23,541 nt of DNA from Rhodobacter sp. (lineage in GTDB: Bacteria > Pseudomonadota > Alphaproteobacteria > Rhodobacterales > Rhodobacteraceae), in NCBI GenBank assembly GCA_013824055.1, contig PNNE01000459.1:1-23541 (forward strand), given 5' to 3'. Below are positions 15,697-23,529 of this stretch, one piece after another; positions within the stretch are counted from its first letter, which is position 1, and every line of letters begins with the position of its first letter. Position numbers and translations under genes: made by a program. Below the pieces are notes generated by a model. The model had not been told where the DNA came from and did not search any database. It saw only the letters and a list, made by a program, of their open reading frames with translations.

Positions 15697-16824
15697 GTGA
15701 AACACTCCACCTCCGCCTTCAGCCGCCGCCGGTTCCTGCAAGGTTCCGCCGCTGGCGCTGGCATCCTTGCCGCTCCGGCGATCATCTCGTCCAAGGCGCT
15801 GGCCTCGTCGGGCGAAGTCAACTTCACCGGCTGGGCCGGCTACCCCGCGCTGGCCGAGAAGGTGTTCCCGGCTTTCGAGGCCGCGACCGGCATCAAGGTC
15901 AACTTCAAGGAACTGCCCGATCAGGACACCATGTTCGGTGAAGCCAGGGTCGCGCTGGAAGCCGGCGGCATCGACGTGATCGAGCCGACCATCGACCGCG
16001 TCGGCGCCTGGCATGCGAACGGGCTGCTGGGTGCCTGGGACGAATCGAAACTGGCGATGGACAACTACCTGCCGGGCCTGGCCGATGGTGCGGCCGGTGA
16101 GCGGTCGCGTCCCGATGGCGTGCTGAAGTACGTCCCCTCGAACTGGGGCACGGAAGCGCTGGTGGTCAACACCGCCGAGGCCAAGCTTTCCACCCCGCCG
16201 TCGCTGGGCGATCTGTTCAACCCCGAGAACTCGGTCGTGGTGCGCCCGCATTCGGCGCTGGCCGCTATGGGCCGCTGGCTGGACGCGACCGGCAAGCTGC
16301 CGCGTCCCTGGATGGACGGCTACACCGACATGGCTGCGATGACCGAGTTGTGGGACATCGCGCTGGCCGAGGCGGTCAAGGCCAAGGGCAACGTCGTGCA
16401 GTGGTGGTCGGGCGAGAACGAAGCCAACGCCGGCTTCATCGCAAACGGCGCGACCGTCGGCCTGAACTGGGATTCGACCGGCTTCAACCTGCGCAACGAG
16501 GGCTTTGCCTATGTTGCTCCGGTCGAGGGCGCCTTCGCCTGGCACCAGGGCTTCGTGCTGATGAAGAACGCGGCCAACGTCGAGCAGGCGCACGAGTTCG
16601 CCAAGTTCGTCTCGACCCCAGAGGGTGCTGCGGGCTGGGCTTCGGCCTTCTCGTCCAACCCGGTGGCCAAGGGCGCGTCCGACCTGATGAACCCGGATGT
16701 CGCCGCCTTCTACAATGCCACCTTCAACGACGAGGCGCTGTCCAAGCTGTGGTGGTGGCCCGACCAATCGGCCGAGTTCCTGGCCCGGCGCGCCGAATAC
16801 GCCGACAAGTACAGGGCGGCCTGA
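15697..16824 (+). CDS. PotD/PotF-like ABC transporter substrate-binding protein with Tat signal
   Basis: The 375-residue product starts at GTG 15697 with GGGAGA about 7 bases upstream. The N-terminus SRRRFLQGSAAGAGILAAPAIIS is a twin-arginine signal, followed by SSKALASSGEVNFTGWAGYPALAEKVFPAFEAATGIKV, the usual opening of spermidine/putrescine-type binding proteins. IDVIEPTIDRV and a WWWPDQSAEF tail are also visible. Export folded through Tat is common for this family in alphaproteobacteria. It is the first gene of a binding protein-ATPase-permease-permease set. The ligand (polyamine, opine or another small amine or acid) cannot be settled from sequence, so no symbol is given. Confidence 0.88.
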   Translation: MKHSTSAFSRRRFLQGSAAGAGILAAPAIISSKALASSGEVNFTGWAGYPALAEKVFPAFEAATGIKVNFKELPDQDTMFGEARVALEAGGIDVIEPTIDRVGAWHANGLLGAWDESKLAMDNYLPGLADGAAGERSRPDGVLKYVPSNWGTEALVVNTAEAKLSTPPSLGDLFNPENSVVVRPHSALAAMGRWLDATGKLPRPWMDGYTDMAAMTELWDIALAEAVKAKGNVVQWWSGENEANAGFIANGATVGLNWDSTGFNLRNEGFAYVAPVEGAFAWHQGFVLMKNAANVEQAHEFAKFVSTPEGAAGWASAFSSNPVAKGASDLMNPDVAAFYNATFNDEALSKLWWWPDQSAEFLARRAEYADKYRAA

Positions 16825-16848
16825 TCCTGGGCCTCTGACACGCGATGC

Positions 16849-16884
16849 TCACGCCGGGTCCGAAAGGGCTCGGCGTGACTTTTT
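16849..16884 (+). terminator. Intrinsic terminator after the PotD-like gene
   Basis: TCACGCCG (16849-16856) pairs with CGGCGTGA (16871-16878); the inner GGTCC/GGGCT also pair through two G-U wobbles, giving a 13-bp stem closed by a GAAA tetraloop. A T5 run follows at 16880-16884. It lies 25 bases after the binding-protein stop codon, inside the operon, and should reduce readthrough into the ATPase and permease genes. Confidence 0.85.
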
Positions 16885-17005
16885 GGGCACCGCGGCGTCG
16901 GTCTGGACCGAATGTCGGGCAGAATCTGGCGATACCCATTGCGGGGGCCGGGCTGCCTGCTAGCCTGCAACGAAAAGAATGAACTTCAGGGGGACCTCGC
17001 AGACC

Positions 17006-18085
17006 ATGAGCGCGGGAATTGATCTGGAAAACGTCTGCTGCGACTTCGGCACCTTCCGGGCCGTCGACAACGCCAACGTTTCGATAAGACCGGGCGAGTT
17101 CTTCTCGTTCCTGGGGCCGTCGGGTTGCGGCAAGACCACGATCCTGCGAATGGTGTCGGGCTTCATCGAGCCGACGCAGGGGGTGATCCGCATCGGGGGC
17201 GAGGATGTGCGGGGCAAGCGCCCGAACCAGCGCCCGACCGCGCTGATCTTCCAGAACCTCGCGCTGTTCCCGCTGATGCCGATCTGGGAGAACATAACTT
17301 TCGGCCTGGAAGTGCGCGGCGTCGACAAGGCCAGCCGCCGCAAACGGGCCGAAGAGCTGTTGCAACTGGTCGACCTGCCGGGGGCTGCGGAAAAGATGGT
17401 CAGCCAGCTTTCGGGTGGCCAGAAGCAGCGCGTCGCCATCGCCCGCGCCCTTGCGGTCGAACCGCAGGTCATGCTGCTGGACGAACCGCTGTCGGCCCTG
17501 GACCTGAAGCTGCGCCAGCACATGCGCGCCGAGCTTCGGGCCATCCAGCAGCGCACCGGAGTCACCTTCATCTACATCACCCATGACCAGGGCGAGGCGC
17601 TGGCGATGTCGGACCGCGTCGGCGTGATGTCCCAGGGCCGCATCCAGCAGATCGCCGACCCGCGCGAGATCTACAACAACCCGGTCAACGGTTTCGTCGC
17701 CAGCTTCGTTGGCGAAAACAACATCTTCAAGGGCGAGGTGCAGCAGGCTGCCGACGGCATGGCCAGCTTCTCGACCCCGCACGGCACGTTCCGCGCCCGG
17801 CTGGGCGACCTTGGTGGCCGCGACGGCAAGCTTTACGTCCGCCCCGAACACACGGTGATCTCGGTCGCGGCAGAGGCCGAGAACTCGGTCCCGGTCACGA
17901 TCACCGATGTCTCCTTCGAGGGCAACTTCATCACCGTCCACGCGACCGGCGACAGCGGCATCCACCTTACGGCCGAGATCCGCAACGACGGCTCGGCCAC
18001 GATGCCCGACCGGGGAACCCGGGCCTACATGGCCTTCGATCCCGCACGGGCCGCGATCCTGCCCGACGCGAACGTCAGGGGCTGA
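17006..18085 (+). CDS. PotA-like ABC transporter ATPase
   Basis: The 359-residue ATPase shows Walker A GPSGCGKTT (37-45), the Q-loop LIFQNLALFPLMPIWENI, signature LSGGQKQRVAIARAL, Walker B VMLLDEP, D-loop SALD and switch histidine in YITHDQGEALAMSDR. The C-terminal TOBE domain (GKLYVRPEHTVISV, then VTITDVSFEGNFITVHATG) is typical of PotA-type ATPases of polyamine-like importers. I chose the ATG at 17006, where family homology begins; an in-frame ATG at 16979 would add nine residues and has a poor ribosome binding site. A 181-base gap with a terminator separates it from the binding-protein gene, so a second promoter may exist there; TTGCGG and TAGCCT before the gene are a weak candidate. Confidence 0.9.
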   Translation: MSAGIDLENVCCDFGTFRAVDNANVSIRPGEFFSFLGPSGCGKTTILRMVSGFIEPTQGVIRIGGEDVRGKRPNQRPTALIFQNLALFPLMPIWENITFGLEVRGVDKASRRKRAEELLQLVDLPGAAEKMVSQLSGGQKQRVAIARALAVEPQVMLLDEPLSALDLKLRQHMRAELRAIQQRTGVTFIYITHDQGEALAMSDRVGVMSQGRIQQIADPREIYNNPVNGFVASFVGENNIFKGEVQQAADGMASFSTPHGTFRARLGDLGGRDGKLYVRPEHTVISVAAEAENSVPVTITDVSFEGNFITVHATGDSGIHLTAEIRNDGSATMPDRGTRAYMAFDPARAAILPDANVRG

Positions 18086-18087
18086 CG

Positions 18088-19014
18088 ATGCAGGACCTCC
18101 TCCGCCGCTACGGCCCCGGCCTGACCCTCATCATGGGGCTGATGGTCGCCTTCTGGCTTCTGATGCTGGTCATCATCCCGAACATGACGCTGTTCGAGCA
18201 AAGCTTCCGTCCCTATCTGCCGGTCAGGGAGGTTGGCGGCCCGAACGACACCTACAGCCTGGACAACTACCTCAAGGTCTTCGATGGCACGATCGAGCGC
18301 AGCTTCCTGGGCTTCACCTTCCAGATCCCGGTGCATGTGCTGACCTTCTGGCTGACCATCTGGTATTCGATGGTCGTGACGGTCATCTGCTTCTTCATGG
18401 CCTATCCGCTGGCCTATTACATGGCCAAGATCGTGAACCCCCGGTCACTGCCGACGCTGATCCTGCTGCTGTTCATCCCGCTCTGGGTGTCCGAGGTGCT
18501 GCGCGCCTTCGCCTGGTGGATCATCCTTGCGTTCCGCGGGCCGCTGAACTGGCTGTTGCTGAACCTAGGCCTGATCGAGGACCCGATCCGCTGGACCAAC
18601 ATGGGCTATACCGGCGTCGTGATCGGGCTGATCTACACCTATGTCCTGTTCATGCTGTTCCCGATCTACAACGCGATCCAGTCGCTGGACACCAACCAGA
18701 TCGAAGCGGCCGAGGACCTGGGTGCCCCCTGGTGGAAGATCCACTGGCGCATCGTGCTGCCCCATTCCAAACCCGGCATCGCCGCGGGGTCGGTGATGGT
18801 CTTCATGCTGTCGGCCGGCTCGCTGCTGGTGCCGTCGATCCTGGGCTCCACCACCTCGCAGTGGTTCACCCAGACGATCAACCAGTGGTTCAACGACGCG
18901 CTCGACTGGAACACGGCCTCGGCCTATGCCTTCCTGCTGCTTCTGCTCTGCACCCTTTTCGTCAGTCTGGCGATGTGGGTGTTCCGGGTGAAGCTGTCCG
19001 ACATCGCGAAGTAG
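18088..19014 (+). CDS. PotB-like ABC transporter permease
   Basis: This 308-residue membrane protein starts two bases after the ATPase stop. It has an N-terminal helix (LTLIMGLMVAFWLLMLVIIP), a periplasmic loop rich in polar residues (about 38-85), and further helices including FFMAYPLAYYMAKI and LILLLFIPLWVSEVLRAFAWW. The coupling motif EAAEDLGAPWWKIHWRIVLP contacts the ATPase. This layout is that of the PotB/PotH half of polyamine-type importers. The conserved SGSLLVPSILG-like segment near the end of the channel domain is present as SAGSLLVPSILG. Confidence 0.9.
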   Translation: MQDLLRRYGPGLTLIMGLMVAFWLLMLVIIPNMTLFEQSFRPYLPVREVGGPNDTYSLDNYLKVFDGTIERSFLGFTFQIPVHVLTFWLTIWYSMVVTVICFFMAYPLAYYMAKIVNPRSLPTLILLLFIPLWVSEVLRAFAWWIILAFRGPLNWLLLNLGLIEDPIRWTNMGYTGVVIGLIYTYVLFMLFPIYNAIQSLDTNQIEAAEDLGAPWWKIHWRIVLPHSKPGIAAGSVMVFMLSAGSLLVPSILGSTTSQWFTQTINQWFNDALDWNTASAYAFLLLLLCTLFVSLAMWVFRVKLSDIAK

Positions 19015-19029
19015 GGGGGGAAAGGGATC

Positions 19030-19893
19030 ATGCATCGTTTCCGTCAGAACCTCGCGCATCTTTACATGGTGCTGTTTCTTGTCTTCCTGCTGGCGCCGCT
19101 GGTGGTGATGTCCGGCGCGGCCTTCAACGATTCCAAGCTGCCGTCGATCGTGCCCTGGCGCGGATTCACCACGACGTGGTTTTCCCAGATGGTGCAGGAC
19201 CAGCGCATGATGCTGGCCTTCGTGAACACGCTTTGGGTCGCGGTCGCGGTCGCGGTCATCTCGGTGGTCGTGGGGACGGCCTCGGCCATCCTGATCAACT
19301 CGATCTCGGGCAAGGTGCGGACCGTGCTGTACGGGCTGATGATCTCGACCATCCTGATCCCCGGCGTGGTGATCGGCATCTCGACGATGATCCTCTGGAC
19401 CAGGATGGGCAATGCGCTGGGGACAGAGTTCTTCCTGTTCAATCCCGGCCTGCATCTGTCGGTCCTGGGTCAGGTCAGCTATATCGCGGCGATGGTGATG
19501 CTGCTGGTGCTGGCCCGGCTGCAAAGCTTCGATGCCGACCTGGAAGAGGCGGCGCTGGATCTTGGGGCGTCGCATACCCAGGTCATGCGACGCATCCTGC
19601 TGCCGCATCTTTACCCGGCCGTCGGGGCCGGGGCGGCGGTGGCCTTCTTCCAGTCGATCGAGAACTTCAACGTCACCCAGTTCACCCGGGGCGGCGCCGA
19701 TACGCTGACGGTCTATGTCTTCAGCCAGGTCCGGTCCGGCATCACGCCGACGATCAACGCGCTGGCGTTCCTCTTGATCTGCGTGACCCTGGTCCTGGCC
19801 CTGGTCTACGAGATCAACCGCCGCCGCCGCGCCCGGATCCAGGCCGAGCGCGAGGCCGAGGCGCGCCGGGCGGAAGAGGCGATGCTGCTCTGA
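19030..19893 (+). CDS. PotC-like ABC transporter permease
   Basis: The 287-residue membrane protein has an N-terminal helix (YMVLFLVFLLAPLVVMSGAAF), FVNTLWVAVAVAVISVVVGTASAILI, and the coupling motif EEAALDLGASHTQVMRRILLP. SIENFNVTQFTRG replaces the SFDDFVITFFV-like segment seen in many PotC proteins, so substrate choice may differ from classic spermidine systems. It ends in a charged tail of Arg, Glu and Ala. An AAAGGGATC stretch precedes the ATG. It is the last gene of the set; two hairpins follow in the convergent gap. Confidence 0.88.
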   Translation: MHRFRQNLAHLYMVLFLVFLLAPLVVMSGAAFNDSKLPSIVPWRGFTTTWFSQMVQDQRMMLAFVNTLWVAVAVAVISVVVGTASAILINSISGKVRTVLYGLMISTILIPGVVIGISTMILWTRMGNALGTEFFLFNPGLHLSVLGQVSYIAAMVMLLVLARLQSFDADLEEAALDLGASHTQVMRRILLPHLYPAVGAGAAVAFFQSIENFNVTQFTRGGADTLTVYVFSQVRSGITPTINALAFLLICVTLVLALVYEINRRRRARIQAEREAEARRAEEAMLL

Positions 19894-19907
19894 CGGCCCG
19901 CTCGTCG

Positions 19908-19944
19908 GTGACTGCGTCACTCCTCGCTGGTGTCTCGCGAGGAG
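19908..19944. terminator. Two adjacent hairpins in the convergent gap after the PotC-like gene
   Basis: GTGAC-TGC-GTCAC (19908-19920) is followed by CTCCTCGC (19920-19927) pairing with GCGAGGAG (19937-19944) around a 9-base loop. There is no T-run. Position between convergent genes suggests a role in 3'-end formation or stability for either transcript. The remaining bases to 20026 show nothing else I can support. Confidence 0.4.
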
Positions 19945-20026
19945 AGGACGCCGTCGCTGCACGGGCCGCGGTGGAAGCGGTGAAGAAACCCTGAACGGCC
20001 GCCTGCCAGCGGTTGATCAAAGGGGA

Positions 20027-20863
20027 TCATCCGCGGATGTCCGCTGTGGCCGGAACCGGTTGCAGCCCGTCCAGCAACACCCGGCAAAGCGCAGAGTCCG
20101 GGTCCTGCAACCCGTCGATGACGCTGAAATGGTGCTGCCCCGGATCGGCGGTCCAGGGGCAGCCCCATTCCTCGGCCAGCAGCCGCGCCTGCATCAGGAA
20201 GGCCGGGCGCTCGTCAGCCCCGACCCAGACATGGGCGCTGACCCCGTCCCGCAAGCGGTGCCGCGCCGGGCTTTCCGCCGCCGCCTCGGCCGCGTCGAGC
20301 TTCAGCGTCGCGTTCATCCCAGTCGCGATCAGCGGCCCCAGCTCGGCAAGGGGAGAGATCGGCACGACGCGCGCCACCGGCACCGGCATGTCCTCACACC
20401 CCATCCGGGCCGCCAGATGCCCCCCGGCGGAATGGCCGGTCACCACCATCGGCCCCGCGACTCGGGTGCCGACGAACCAGCAGGCCCGCGCGATCTCGGC
20501 CGTCATCCCCGCGATCCGGGCCGCCGGGGCCAGCGTGTAGCTTGGCATCGCCACCGCATAGCCCCGCGCCAGCGGCCCCGCCGCCAGATGTGACCAGTGC
20601 GCCTTGGAGAATAGGTGCCAATAGCCGCCGTGAACGAAGACCACCACCCCCTTCGGCGTGCCTTCGGGCAGGAAGAGGTCCAGCTTTTCGCGCGCGGACG
20701 GACCATAGGCGAGGTCCAGGTCCGCCCGCTTGCCCAGCGCGCGGCGAAAGCCTGCCGCCGCCTCGGTCCAGCGGGGCGGAAAGTCGGCGGCCCCCGGAAT
20801 GAAGGCCGCGTTGGCATAGTCGCGGTCGGGGTCGGGCCAGCGATAGGGCGGTCGGTCGGTCAC
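20027..20863 (-). CDS. Alpha/beta hydrolase, arylformamidase-like
   Basis: The 278-residue product has the oxyanion-hole motif VVVFVHGGYWHLFSK and the nucleophile elbow VVTGHSAGGHLAAR, with a late ADERPAF segment and GQHHFSVIDGL supplying the likely acid and histidine of the triad. An N-terminal YANAAFIPGAADFPPRW segment is shared with kynurenine-formamidase-like esterases. I chose GTG at 20863 because AGGAG lies 6 bases upstream; an ATG at 20917 has no ribosome binding site. It is divergent from pstB and convergent with the transporter genes. The substrate is unknown, and formamidase activity is only a family-level guess. Confidence 0.82.
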   Translation of the reverse strand: MTDRPPYRWPDPDRDYANAAFIPGAADFPPRWTEAAAGFRRALGKRADLDLAYGPSAREKLDLFLPEGTPKGVVVFVHGGYWHLFSKAHWSHLAAGPLARGYAVAMPSYTLAPAARIAGMTAEIARACWFVGTRVAGPMVVTGHSAGGHLAARMGCEDMPVPVARVVPISPLAELGPLIATGMNATLKLDAAEAAAESPARHRLRDGVSAHVWVGADERPAFLMQARLLAEEWGCPWTADPGQHHFSVIDGLQDPDSALCRVLLDGLQPVPATADIRG

Positions 20864-20971
20864 GTCGGGCTCCTGCCAGGGTGCGGGCAGAGTGCGCTGG
20901 GTCCTGATCCGCGGCAAGAGCCTGGCGGCCCGGCTGCGCGCGGGGCAGCGTATCCCGGCCTTCGGCGCAGA

Positions 20972-20989
20972 CTGTCATTGGACTGTTAC
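20972..20989 (+). promoter_or_regulatory. Pho box upstream of pstB
   Basis: CTGTCAT, four bases, then CTGTTAC form the tandem 11-bp-spaced repeats bound by PhoB dimers; the match to the CTGTCAT-N4-CTGTCAC consensus is one base off. CATAGG, about ten bases downstream (21000-21005), could be the -10 box, the usual position for PhoB-activated promoters. The target operon encodes PhoB itself. Confidence 0.85.
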
Positions 20990-21068
20990 GTATCCGTCGC
21001 ATAGGCTTCATCATGCCGTCCTAGAGCGGCAGGGCAGACGGCAGGCAGCGGCGGTCATGGAGCAAGCG

Positions 21069-21866
21069 ATGGACGACATGCGCGGAACGGTCAGGGACAT
21101 CGCGTCGACGACCATGAAGATCAGCGCCTCGGATGTGCAGGTCCACTACGGGCAGAACCATGCGCTGAAGGATGTGTCCGTCGACATCCTGGACTGCGCG
21201 GTCACGGCCTTCATCGGTCCGTCGGGGTGCGGCAAGTCGACCTTCCTGCGCTGCCTGAACCGGATGAACGACACTGTCGCCTCGGCCCGCGTCACGGGCA
21301 AGATCCTGCTGGACGGCGAGGACATCTACGACCCCCGCGTCGACCCGGTGCAGCTGCGGGCGAAGGTGGGCATGGTGTTCCAGAAGCCGAACCCGTTCCC
21401 GAAGTCGATCTACGACAACGTGGCCTATGGGCCGAAGATCCACGGCCTGACCCGCAACAAGGCCGAGCTGGACGAGATCGTCGAATCCTCGCTGCGCAAG
21501 GCCGCGCTCTGGAATGAGGTCAAGGACCGGCTCGACGCCGCCGGCACCGGGCTTTCCGGCGGCCAGCAGCAGCGCCTTTGCATCGCGCGGGCCGTGGCGA
21601 CGGGACCGGAGGTCCTGCTGATGGACGAACCCTGCTCGGCGCTGGACCCGATCGCGACGGCCCAGATCGAAGAGCTGATCAGCGAGCTGCGCAACCAGTT
21701 TTCGGTGGTGATCGTGACCCACTCGATGCAGCAGGCGGCCCGTGTCAGCCAGAAGACGGCGTTCTTCCATCTGGGGAACCTGGTCGAATATGCCGACACG
21801 ACGCAGATCTTCACCACCCCGAAGGACCCCCGCACCGAGGCCTACATCACCGGCCGGATCGGATAA
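21069..21866 (+). CDS. pstB: Phosphate ABC transporter ATPase (PstB)
   Basis: PstB powers high-affinity phosphate import with PstSCA and takes part in Pho signalling. The product of about 265 residues shows Walker A GPSGCGKST, LRCLNRMND, the Q-loop MVFQKPNPFPKSIYDNVAYG, signature LSGGQQQRLCIARAV, Walker B VLLMDEP and the PstB-specific CSALDPIAT, with VTHSMQQAARVSQKTAFFHLG near the end. I chose the ATG at 21069 because GGAG lies 6 bases upstream; ATG 21057 (four residues longer) and 21078 are alternatives. The gene starts the unit pstB-phoU-phoB right after a Pho box; no pstS, pstC or pstA is upstream, only a divergent hydrolase. Confidence 0.95.
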   Translation: MDDMRGTVRDIASTTMKISASDVQVHYGQNHALKDVSVDILDCAVTAFIGPSGCGKSTFLRCLNRMNDTVASARVTGKILLDGEDIYDPRVDPVQLRAKVGMVFQKPNPFPKSIYDNVAYGPKIHGLTRNKAELDEIVESSLRKAALWNEVKDRLDAAGTGLSGGQQQRLCIARAVATGPEVLLMDEPCSALDPIATAQIEELISELRNQFSVVIVTHSMQQAARVSQKTAFFHLGNLVEYADTTQIFTTPKDPRTEAYITGRIG

Positions 21867-21876
21867 GGAGCAGGCG

Positions 21877-22578
21877 ATGAACACCGCACATATCCTCACG
21901 GCCTTCGACCGCGACCTCGAGGCGGCTCAGGCGCTGGTCATGCGCATGGGCGGGCTGGTCGAGGCCGCACTGCTGGATGCAGCCGAGGCGCTGGACACCC
22001 GCGATGACGACATGGCCGCGCGGGTCAGGGCCGGCGACGCCGCCATCGACGCGCTGGAGGACGAGATCAACACCCGTTGCGCCCTGCTGCTGGCGCTGCG
22101 CGGACCGACCGCCGGCGACCTGCGCACGGTGCTGACCGTGATGAAGATCGCGGCGGCGCTGGAGCGGGCCGGGGATTACGCGAAGAACCTGGCCAAGCGG
22201 ACTGCCGCATTGTCGAAGATGACCCAGGTGCCGGGGGCTTCGGGCTCGATCCGGCGGCTGGCGAAGGCCGTGGTGCAGATGCTGACCGACGCGCTGGACG
22301 CCTATATCCGCCGCGACCTGAAGCTGGCTCAGGATGTGCGCGCCCGCGACCGCGACATCGACCAGATGTACAACTCGATCTTCCGCGAATTCCTGACCCA
22401 CATGATGGAGGACCCGCGCACCATCGGGCCCTGCATGCACCTGCATTTCATCGCCAAGAACATCGAACGTGTCGGGGATCATGCCACCTCGGTGGCCGAG
22501 CAGGTGATCTACCTCGTGACCGGCTCGCTGCCCGAGGATGAGCGGCCGAAGGTCGACAGCACCGGGGCGGGGGCCTGA
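21877..22578 (+). CDS. phoU: Phosphate signalling protein PhoU
   Basis: The 233-residue all-helical protein has two PhoU repeats with metal-binding motifs: ALERAGDYAKNLAKR in the first half and KNIERVGDHATSVAEQVIYLVTG in the second. PhoU links the Pst transporter to the PhoR kinase and keeps the Pho regulon off when phosphate is sufficient. AAGGAG lies 6 bases before the ATG; the gap to pstB is 10 bases and to phoB 2 bases, so it sits in one transcript with both. Confidence 0.96.
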   Translation: MNTAHILTAFDRDLEAAQALVMRMGGLVEAALLDAAEALDTRDDDMAARVRAGDAAIDALEDEINTRCALLLALRGPTAGDLRTVLTVMKIAAALERAGDYAKNLAKRTAALSKMTQVPGASGSIRRLAKAVVQMLTDALDAYIRRDLKLAQDVRARDRDIDQMYNSIFREFLTHMMEDPRTIGPCMHLHFIAKNIERVGDHATSVAEQVIYLVTGSLPEDERPKVDSTGAGA

Positions 22579-22580
22579 CG

Positions 22581-23273
22581 ATGGGCAAGGGTGGACAGCC
22601 GCGGGTCCTGCTGGTCGAGGATGAACCGGCGCAGCGGACAGTGCTGGCCTACAACCTGGAGGCCGAGGGCTTTGCCGTGACCCAGGCCGACAACGGCGAG
22701 GACGCGATGGTCCTGGTCGACGAGGAAGAGCCGGACATCATCATCCTGGACTGGATGATGCCGAAAGTGTCCGGGATCGAGGTCTGCCGCCGGTTGAAGA
22801 TGCGGCCCGAGACGCGGGGCATCCCGATCATCATGCTCTCGGCGCGGGCCGAGGAGGTGGACCGGATCCGCGGGCTGGAGACGGGCGCGGACGATTACGT
22901 GGTCAAGCCCTATTCGGTGCTGGAGCTGATGGCCCGCGCACGGGCACAACTGCGGCGCGTCAGGCCCTCGACCGCCGGGGTGGTGCTGGAGCACGAGGAT
23001 ATCCGGCTGGACCCCGAAAGCCATCGGGTCTACCGGGGCGAGAAGGTGCTGAAGCTGGGCCCGACCGAGTTCAAGCTGCTGGTCACGCTGATGGAGCGGC
23101 CGGGCCGGGTCTTTTCGCGCGAGCAGTTGCTGGACCTGGTCTGGGGCCGCGACATCTATGTCGATACCCGGACGGTGGACGTGCATGTGGGACGGCTGCG
23201 CAAGAGCCTGATGCAGCACGGCGGGGCCGATCCGGTGCGCACGGTGCGGGGCGCGGGCTACGCCCTGGGGTAA
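22581..23273 (+). CDS. phoB: Phosphate regulon response regulator PhoB
   Basis: This 230-residue OmpR-family response regulator has a receiver domain with acidic pocket VEDE (12-15), phospho-acceptor Asp57 in IILDWMMP, Ser87 in MLSARA and Lys109 in YVVKPYS. The C-terminal winged-helix contains LKLGPTEFKLLVTLMERPGRVFSREQLLD and VDTRTVDVHVGRLRKSL. Gene order pstB-phoU-phoB makes the PhoB name secure. It should bind the Pho box at 20972-20989 and so regulate itself. The partner kinase phoR is not in the window. Confidence 0.95.
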   Translation: MGKGGQPRVLLVEDEPAQRTVLAYNLEAEGFAVTQADNGEDAMVLVDEEEPDIIILDWMMPKVSGIEVCRRLKMRPETRGIPIIMLSARAEEVDRIRGLETGADDYVVKPYSVLELMARARAQLRRVRPSTAGVVLEHEDIRLDPESHRVYRGEKVLKLGPTEFKLLVTLMERPGRVFSREQLLDLVWGRDIYVDTRTVDVHVGRLRKSLMQHGGADPVRTVRGAGYALG

Positions 23274-23386
23274 GCCTGTCCACGCCGGACGGTTTCGGAT
23301 TTGGGTTCAATGTCGAATGGGTGCCGGCGGTCGTCAACCGTCTGGCAACATTTGCCCGCGGTCCGGGTCGGGTCGGCTTTCATGCA

Positions 23387-23423
23387 GAGCGCTGGCGCGC
23401 GAAGTCCTTTGTCTCGTCGTCGG
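23387..23423 (+). repeat. Dispersed repeat, copy B (after phoB)
   Basis: GAGCGCTGGCGCGC at the left and GTCTCGTCGTCGG at the right match copy A (5026-5061) in the same orientation, with a variable middle. Like copy A it lies a short way past the end of an operon. Confidence 0.6.
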
Positions 23424-23429
23424 GGCTTG

Positions 23430-23460
23430 GCACCCCTCCGCCTCGGGCGAGGCCGGGTGC
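23430..23460. other. Hairpin downstream of phoB
   Basis: Outer arms GCACCC (23430-23435) and GGGTGC (23455-23460) enclose inner arms GCCTC (23440-23444) and GAGGC (23449-23453) around GGGC. No T-run follows. It could protect or end the pstB-phoU-phoB message; it may also be part of a longer repeat together with copy B, which it follows directly. Confidence 0.4.
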
Positions 23461-23490
23461 ATTTCACATGTCCGAAAGGCTGTGCGGCCG

Positions 23491-23529
23491 AAGGGCGCCT
23501 CCGGCGGGGATACTTGGACAAGGATGAAT
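23491..23529 (+). repeat. Rhodobacteraceae-type intergenic repeat
   Basis: GGGCGCCTCCGGCGGGGATA followed by CTTGGACAAGGATGAA resembles a short element (GCGCCTCCGGCGGG...TATTTGG...) that I recall as frequent after genes in Rhodobacteraceae genomes. The recollection is not backed by a second copy in this window. No gene is convincing between 23274 and the right edge. Confidence 0.4.

Noticed and set aside
16724..17965. Long open frame antisense to the PotA-like ATPase gene
   Set aside because: It mirrors a well-supported ATPase gene and its translation has no recognisable domain.
23321..23527. Small + strand open frame at the right edge
   Set aside because: It runs through the repeat, hairpin and intergenic element, has no plausible ribosome binding site and no family features.
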